From Hyaloscypha bicolor E (lineage: Eukaryota > Ascomycota > Leotiomycetes > Helotiales > Hyaloscyphaceae), in contig NW_020194589.1 in NCBI RefSeq assembly GCF_002865645.1, forward strand, positions 2,455,750 to 2,519,749: a stretch of DNA of 64,000 nt. The letters run 5' to 3'. The notes beneath the pieces were generated by a model that was given only the letters and a program-made list of their open reading frames with translations, made no database searches and was not told where the DNA came from. This document shows positions 57,956 through 64,000 of this stretch, in pieces; positions within the stretch are counted from its first letter, which is position 1; each line of letters starts with the position of its first letter. A program made the position numbers and the translations under genes.

Positions 57956-58729
57956 GTTGTGCGGTTGGATTGACGTTCGAGGAGGGTTGGTTTGTCGTGA
58001 AGGGTTTGAGAAAGTTCGCGATCGAAAATTGAATATCTCGGTGTGGGCAGCCGCGGCAGACAAGCGATATACGCTAGCCCAAAAAGAGTTTAGCTGACTT
58101 TGGTCCTGCACCTTCCCGAAACTCACCCCTTAGGAAGTGAGGAAGAACCCAGAATTTCAGATGGAAAATCTGGGTGATGCACATGAGTCCTTCAAGAGTT
58201 GCATGTCAAATCAGATCTTTCTTTTAAATATCGAGGCCCAAGTGAGTCCAGTCTCGCAGCAATGAGTGTGTCTTGCAAGCTCAAGTCCGCAGCGTCCATC
58301 CAACATGTCCGGATCATTCAGGCATGAGTCGGACCTCTGCCACCTCTGTCTCTCTCATATCTGAGAGAGAGAGTGTAATATTAGTTTGTTACTGTAAGGA
58401 TTACTCTGCAGATGCTAAATTTGATAGAATGGGCGGGCCCTTGAATATTATGCCTCTTACTCGTCACTCTTTCCCCTTTCTCGGTCACAACTGTGGTAGA
58501 TATCCTCCCCCCTTTTACTTTCAGCTGAGCTTGGTATAGCCTTGAATTGAGATTGACGCACCGCTTTGAGATTTTTTTTGAGACTCCCCTTCCGCTTTTG
58601 ATAGCCTCATGCTCCTCAGTTATTTCAAGCCGCCTGTCTTGAATTCGATCATTTAATATATAGTCATGCCAGGCCCTTTCTTTCTTCTATTTCAAGGCCC
58701 TACATTCTTTACACCGCGGCCCTTCAAAA
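57956..58729. other. Divergent promoter region of RPS19 and the secreted protein gene
   Basis: 770 bp. Holds a short GAGAGAGAG run near 58360 and T-rich stretches near 58570. No gene seen. Confidence 0.5.
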
Positions 58730-60347
58730 ATGCTCACTACTCGAACTCTCCTTTCCGTCTGTTCGATTTTGTCATTGTCTCACGCTTCTCCAGCTGGCCA
58801 GTACGACAGACGACAAGCTGTTTGCCTGCAACTATTACAATTACAGCTGCAACAGGCGCTCAAGACGTAGCAGCTCAAACGGTGTATTTGACAATCAATC
58901 CGACCATTGTGACAGTAACTACCTCACTTTGTGACTGGACATCAACGTCGCTCTTCAGTAGAGCCCCATCCTCTTTGTCAAGCCCTCCATCGCCATTTCC
59001 GTCTTCACCAAGCCCTTTGGCAGCTGCGTCCTCGACGAACAGCAACTCGGTTCCTGCTTCTCCTTCGTCCTCAGCGAATAGCGCTCTACCTTCCGGAGCA
59101 CCAAGCTCGAAGACTGAATCGTCATCGAGCAATCCTCTTCCTTCTGGGGCACCAAGTTCAACAACCCAACTGTCTTCCACAGACACAACTAGCCAAAGTT
59201 CCTCGAGCAGTATTCAAGCAGCGGCGACCGCCAGCTCAGAATCCAGCTCCTCTAGCAGACTTCAGGCCGCGGAATCCACCAGCTCATCCAGCTCATCCAT
59301 CAGTGTTCAAGCTGCCGCCACGGGTTCAGGGTCCAGTTCGTCCAGCAGCATTCAAGCAGCAACCACGAGCAATTCAGTATCCAGTCCTAGCAGCGTTCAA
59401 GCTGCCGCCACGGCCACTTCAGTGTCAGTTCTTCAAGCAATCCTCCTGGAGCTGCTACCACCTCTGCGCCTCCTGTTGTTGTCACTACTATCTTTACGAC
59501 GATAATTGTAAGTCTTTGACCTCCTCCATTGCTTTCCCTTCTCACGCTTGATGTTTTTTGCTGCGAGCTTTGCACCCGCATACAATTATCTCTTTATGAT
59601 ACCTATTTCTACGCAGAGAGGAAGACGATCGGCAGACTAACGCAGACGGGTAGAATGGCGTGACTGTGGCCGCTACGTCCACGCAATTCGTTGATGTTTT
59701 CGCCACAAGCACGGCTACCTCAATCATTAACGATTTTGTGACGAGCACGATCGAGGTTGACGTAACCTCGACCGCCTACCATATAGCCCCGTTATGTTCG
59801 ACTCTTGCTACTGTTGCGAATTCGGATTTCGATACCACACTTCCCGATAATTCATGGGTGGAGATCGTAGGCGGCTCTGGCTTTAATATTTCAACGAACA
59901 CGAACTCGAGCTATGTCGATGTTGGACCAAATAGCGTGTAAGTATCACTCACATGTTTATCTTCATGCATATTCTAATCAACTTGCTAGGAAATTCTCAT
60001 TCCCAGCGGGACCAACACACGCGGACATTCTGTCAAGTTCACAAACTATCACTGTCTGTCCCGACCAAATCTATGGCTTCTACGCCTTTACGCTACTAGG
60101 CCCTCTTAATACAGGATCCTGCGAGGCATGGTTCTCAACTACTCCAGGGGTCGGCGCAGCCAAGGCGGGTAATAAAGAACTTCTCGTTGCACTTTCGGAT
60201 CTGCCTGGGGTTTGGAGTCGATTCAACATCAGTGAAAACAACGCCGATAAGACCTCATTCTCTACCCAAGTCTTCATCAATGCTTACTGTGTCTCTTCAA
60301 ATCCATCGGCTGTATATTTCGACACGGTGACTGTGGGGCAGACTTGA
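58730..60347 (+). CDS. Ser/Thr-rich secreted or wall protein, with frame jumps
   Basis: The ATG at 58730 begins a typical secretion signal and pro-region (LLSVCSILSLSHASPAGQ, then YDRRQ). The long Ser-rich middle (about 58820-59425), with repeated SIQAAAT/SVQAAAT units, is in a second frame, and the end of that exon (PPGAATTSAPPVVVTTIFTT, to 59507) in a third. Later exons 59654..59937 and 59990..60347 are clean: VTVAATSTQFVDVFATSTAT, then a globular C-terminal domain with DNSWVEIVGGSGFNIST and WFSTTPGVGAAKAGN. No intron explains the two jumps near 58822 and 59425, so either two single-base losses disabled the gene or the sequence has errors. The C-terminal domain looks like an extracellular beta-sandwich. 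No GPI signal is obvious. Confidence 0.6.
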
Positions 60348-60792
60348 GAGACGTTCATCCGTGCTGTTGTAATAAATGGAACAGAGCTTCTTACTTCCTA
60401 TTTAAACCCAGTGCCTTTCTAGTTCTCCACTCGTTTGTGCAACTCATATCTTATTGCTATGTCTTTTCGTTGGCTTTGACGGAAGACGTTCCCTTATTCC
60501 CCATTTAAGCGAGCTTCCCCTGAATTGGGGCTGACACAACAACGCCATTGGGACAGTACAATGCAGTTCCCGGGAAATTTGTTCTGTTGGAAAGCAAGGA
60601 TGCGCGAAGTTGAAATATGTTCTTGTGCGGTTCCTAGCAACGCCGAATCCCATCCAAGAAAAGCATCCCAGTTGACGGCGGCATACGGGGGTATAATTCT
60701 CATCTTTCTACATCTCAACGCCAGACCTCATAATCATTACCTCTAACTCCATGCCTGCCCACCGACCACCAACCCACTCTTTGCCCAATGAT
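60348..60792. other. Convergent intergenic region
   Basis: 445 bp of 3' flanks; nothing recognised. Confidence 0.5.
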
Positions 60793-63534
60793 TTATAGCT
60801 TGGATCTTACAGCCTCTAGTCTGTACTTGACATCTTTGAGCACCTTCGTAGCTGGTTTCCAGTCGTCGAATTGCTTCAGTAGTTCTATGACCTCTGTATG
60901 GAGCTCGGTTTTGACGAAGTCCTCCTCAAGGATTCCCCGCATTGTCCAGGGAAGTACGTAAGGGTTTGCATTAGTGGGAATCCCGTACTTTTTCATTTGG
61001 AGAGAAACATCGCCCACAGAAGTCGTCTCAAGAGCATATTCGACGGCAAAGCTGCTAATGTTAGCAAGAGTGACGAGAGCAGCGGGGCATTTTAACTTAC
61101 TCGTAGACTTTACCATCGTCATACAATCGAGAGTGACCTTCGCCAGTATACAGGCTGCCGGCCAGCGGAGCCGATAACTCGCGAATGAGGCCATGATCGG
61201 AGACTCCGAGATTTCGCAATTTGAGAGCAAATCCGACGAGATGAGAGAGACTAAATATCCGATCAGTACTATGTTCTATTAAATCTTTTAAGATGGGCTT
61301 ACAAGTCCGGGGCGTGTATGCGGCCGTCCACAAATACAGCCCTGTAGATATAAGGATGGCTAACCGGCGAGAAGATAGAGGACTGTAGACTGTCAGCCAG
61401 TTACACGATCAAGAGCATTTGACTGCACAAACCTCCATGGAAACTAATTGATCATCGATAGATCCACAGTATGTAATTCTGACTCCATACTTTACCGTAA
61501 TTCGAAGGGCATCCTCGTATCTTTTCGACACCGAGCTTTCAGGATCTGCGAACTCAAACAGCTCGCCAGCAGATCCACTGAACAATTTGCTCTTGTAATC
61601 TGGGAATGGGCCGAGGGAAACACCAGCTAGGAAGAAAATTAGTGAGGAGATACATTGTGATCGTTAAATCTGCTTACCCATGGCACAAATCCCAATCTTC
61701 CCGTTTGAGACCACCCCAAACTCAACCAATTTAGCAACAAGCATCACAGCGACAGGAACCCCTTGGGAATGGCAGGCGACCAGAATGAAGTCAGCTTTCC
61801 GCACATGGTCGATCCAATTCAAAAGGAGCTTCCACAGATTATCAACTCGTTCTGCGATTTTCCCCTCGCCTTCAAGAGCAACCTTTTCTATTTCGCATTC
61901 CACGGACCCATTCTTATCTGTCCACCGACGAATTGCAGCAGCTGCATGATTTGCAAACTTTATTGACGTCCCAGTTGGCTGGCCAATAATTGTGCGAAGC
62001 AAAGGTGCTGGAAAGAGGCCATGGATTCCAATTGCGAGGGCCTTTTTGATTTTTGGTGGATCCTTTACCAGTGAGACGTGCTTCATAGGTTCTTGATGGC
62101 CGTGGAGTAGCAATCGTGCGATTTGCTGTAGTATGGATGGATTTTCCACGAGTTTGTAGGTGCTTCTTACTGATGGTATCAGAAGATTAGGGGGAGAGGT
62201 CTTCGCTGGAGCTGGGCTTTGGGATGGAGTTCCTTTGGACGAGGTGGGATCCAACTGTGCAACCTTACGCGTCGCCTCACTTAATTCGACAGAGTTAGGT
62301 CTGCCCCTTTTGGTCGTCTTTGGCGACACTTTCTTGTTCTCCTTCACGGAAGTACTCTCTTTCACTGTAGTGACCTTCGCAGGTTCGGGGTTGCTTTGGG
62401 ATGGCTCTCCGGCAACCGCAAGTTGTCCCTTATCCTCCGAATTTGTCTCCGAAGTTTCCACAGCTTTCTTCGGCGGGTCTGTGGACCAAAATGCCCAGGA
62501 CGACCCAGCAGCTGCTTTCGCCGGTGGCGGTGCGTCTTCCATGACTGTATCTCGATCGCAATCTTTTAGCTTGACAGGTATCTGTTCTTTGGGTGCTTCC
62601 GTAACAGCAGATGGTGCTGCGGTAGACCACAAACCAAACCACGAAGTTGAGGTTGTCGGTGCTGTGATCGTGGCCGGCGTATCTTGCGAGGTATCTTGTG
62701 AACGAGTTTCTGTAGTCGACTGCTTGGGTTGCGTGGGCTGTGATTCAATTGTGGGAGGTTGCTCGACACCTTTCGACTCCACCGACGAAGGGTCTTTATC
62801 CAGGGCGGTGGAAGCTTGCAAAGATGGCCTAGTTAGCCAACCTCCAAGCCAGCCTGAAGATGTTGCTGGCCGTGGAGCATCTGGGCCTGATTCTGGCGCG
62901 TTCTCTGGCCTTGAGGCATGGGAATGAGGAACAGTGTCTTCCGTAACATTTGTTGAACCACTCATCTCAACATCTCCAGTTGACGAGGGTTCGACAGCTT
63001 GTTTGTCCTTGTCTGCCGCTTTATCCTCATCCAATGTCCCGCCCATAGTGATATCTAAAGTCTCTTTGCCCTTTCCTAAATACATCGAAGGTGGCCTGGC
63101 AGCTGTGACGGCTGGGGATTTTTTGGGTTCGAATCGACTTAAATCCGCTGGTGCTGCCCCGTTGGCTGGTTTGTTTGCCAAGATAGTCTCTCTGGCCACT
63201 TGAGTTAAAGCCGTCGACTTCCTCGGCCAAGTGCCGTACCAATTACTCTTTGGTTTCACCTTTCTTAGATGTTAGTCTTCATCCGACAAATTGGGAGATT
63301 TACAGGCGAAATCCTCACCTGGTTTGAAGAGCTCGACTCAGGCTTGACAACCTTCAGAGGAGTAGGTGTATCTTCTTCTTTATTGACGACATCACTGTGT
63401 TTGTCTGCCTCCGGGGTCGAGGTCTTTATTGTCGATTCCTCGGCCACGACTGGCGGTGGATGCGAGGGAATCGCAGCCGTGGACTCATCCACACTGGGAG
63501 GTTTTGTTCTGGCCCGTTTCCTTGATGGGCCCAT
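60793..63534 (-). CDS. YML020W-type alpha/beta-hydrolase-like protein
   Basis: Exons 63319..63534, 61678..63259, 61433..61626, 61303..61382, 61101..61250, 60793..61054 (or 61051) give 827 or 826 aa. The first 440 residues are disordered, Ser/Pro/Glu-rich, with a basic nuclear-type start (GPSRKRARTKPP) and three repeated Trp motifs (SSGWLGGWLTR, STSWFGLWST, GSSWAFWST). The C-terminal half is hydrolase-like: KKALAIGIHGLFPAPLLR, the nucleophile elbow ILVACHSQGVP near Ser570, then GICAMAGVSLGPF. This is the layout of yeast YML020W and fungal relatives of unknown function. The last intron ends at ATTAGCAG, a NAGNAG acceptor allowing a one-residue difference. Divergent from the gene at 63851. Confidence 0.85.
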
Positions 63535-63850
63535 TAAATAGAATGGCAGATGCAGAAATGAATCCGTCTCGGTCAAATGTAAAGGAGAACAACTCCGAAA
63601 TGTTCACAAAGGAAAGGGCAGGATAAGGTGGACAATTCTGAGCTGGCAGCCTGATGATGTGCCGTCACGGGCAAGGAACGAAGGCCAGCCCCGCGTCCAA
63701 GTGACAGGGGTCAATGCAAACTTGCATCTTAGGCTCAACAGGGCAAACGTAAAAAAAGTTCGAATCTCGTCCCCTCTCGAGACTATTAATCGCAGCCATC
63801 GCATTCAAGTCTCCTCACCTAAATCCCTATTTGTAGGGGAACCTGCAACC
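63535..63850. other. Bidirectional promoter
   Basis: 316 bp between divergent starts; nothing else recognised. Confidence 0.55.
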
Positions 63851-64000
63851 ATGGCACCAATCGACAAGAAGAGAAAGAACGGTCCAACAAATGAGTCCTT
63901 TGCGCGGTCCAGAAAACCTGCGGAGGGCGACGATCGACCCTCGAAAAGACTTCGCCCAGACGAGAAAGACGGGAAACGCACCGCACCAAAGGCCCCTTTG
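63851..64000 (+). CDS. N-terminus of a basic nuclear protein (partial)
   Basis: ATG at 63851 (context ACCATGGC) opens a frame to the window edge, 50 codons: MAPIDKKRKNGPTNESF, then RPSKRLRPDEKDGKR. The basic clusters are nuclear or nucleolar targeting signals. Such starts are common in rRNA-processing factors such as Rrp5, but 50 residues are not enough for a family call. Confidence 0.6.
   Translation, partial: MAPIDKKRKNGPTNESFARSRKPAEGDDRPSKRLRPDEKDGKRTAPKAPL

Noticed and set aside
58931..59551. 206-codon open frame in the Ser-rich region
   Set aside because: Alternative frame of the Ser-rich repeats; Arg/Gln/Leu/Pro-rich and incompatible with the clean downstream exons. I considered it as a way to avoid the frame jumps but it makes no protein sense.
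62160..62927. 255-codon plus-strand open frame
   Set aside because: It lies opposite the disordered part of the YML020W-type gene; its composition is the mirror of a Ser/Pro/Glu-rich coding strand.
1..64000. CRISPR array, bacterial operons, riboswitches
   Set aside because: No spaced direct repeats; gene structure is clearly eukaryotic with introns.

Overview
The window is nuclear DNA of a filamentous ascomycete (Pezizomycotina). Evidence: most genes carry several GT-AG introns of about 45-65 bp with CTAAC/CTGAC branch points, and the gene set is fungal (three Zn2Cys6 regulators, a CreD-type arrestin, a Gbeta, Dpb11, Swd2, a Ptm1-type membrane protein, an Oac1 carrier). A Tc1-type transposon shows C-to-T/G-to-A decay like that left by RIP. 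A leotiomycete is my guess at class level, but nothing here proves it. Exon joins below were made by hand from splice signals and frame; nearly all restore an exact multiple of three.

Layout. 0.5-7 kb: FMN reductase, a convergent Zn2Cys6 regulator, and an arrestin-related adaptor. 9-13.7 kb: BRCT checkpoint/replication protein (Dpb11/TopBP1 type), a broken membrane-protein gene, and a small orphan. 13.7-18.2 kb: gene-poor block with a decayed Tc1 element and a tRNA-like relic. 18.2-25.4 kb: N6-methyl-AMP/adenosine deaminase-like enzyme, then the heterotrimeric G-protein beta subunit followed by a phosducin-like protein, a known Gbeta-gamma chaperone. 26-34.5 kb: large Zn2Cys6 regulator, orphan, U-box cyclophilin, disordered protein. 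35-42 kb: Swd2, Oac1 carrier, Ncs2 (tRNA thiolation), Ptm1/GPR107-type 7TM protein; the last two each contain a GC-AG intron. 42-52 kb: a 12-exon Zn2Cys6 regulator, a DUF7702-type 7TM protein, then a decayed tract with a relic regulator and a nonsense-riddled pseudogene. 52-64 kb: complex I assembly factor NDUFAF3, a nuclear protein with a zinc-deaminase signature, ribosomal protein eS19, a Ser-rich secreted protein with frame jumps, a YML020W-type hydrolase-like protein, and the start of a basic nuclear protein.

The most interesting item is the 53,963-55,618 protein, whose HxE...PCxxC signature is that of the zinc-dependent deaminase fold on an otherwise nuclear, basic protein. Secondary items are the Gbeta/phosducin neighbourhood, the two GC-AG introns, and the decaying 47.8-51 kb tract beside an intact relative of the decayed regulator.
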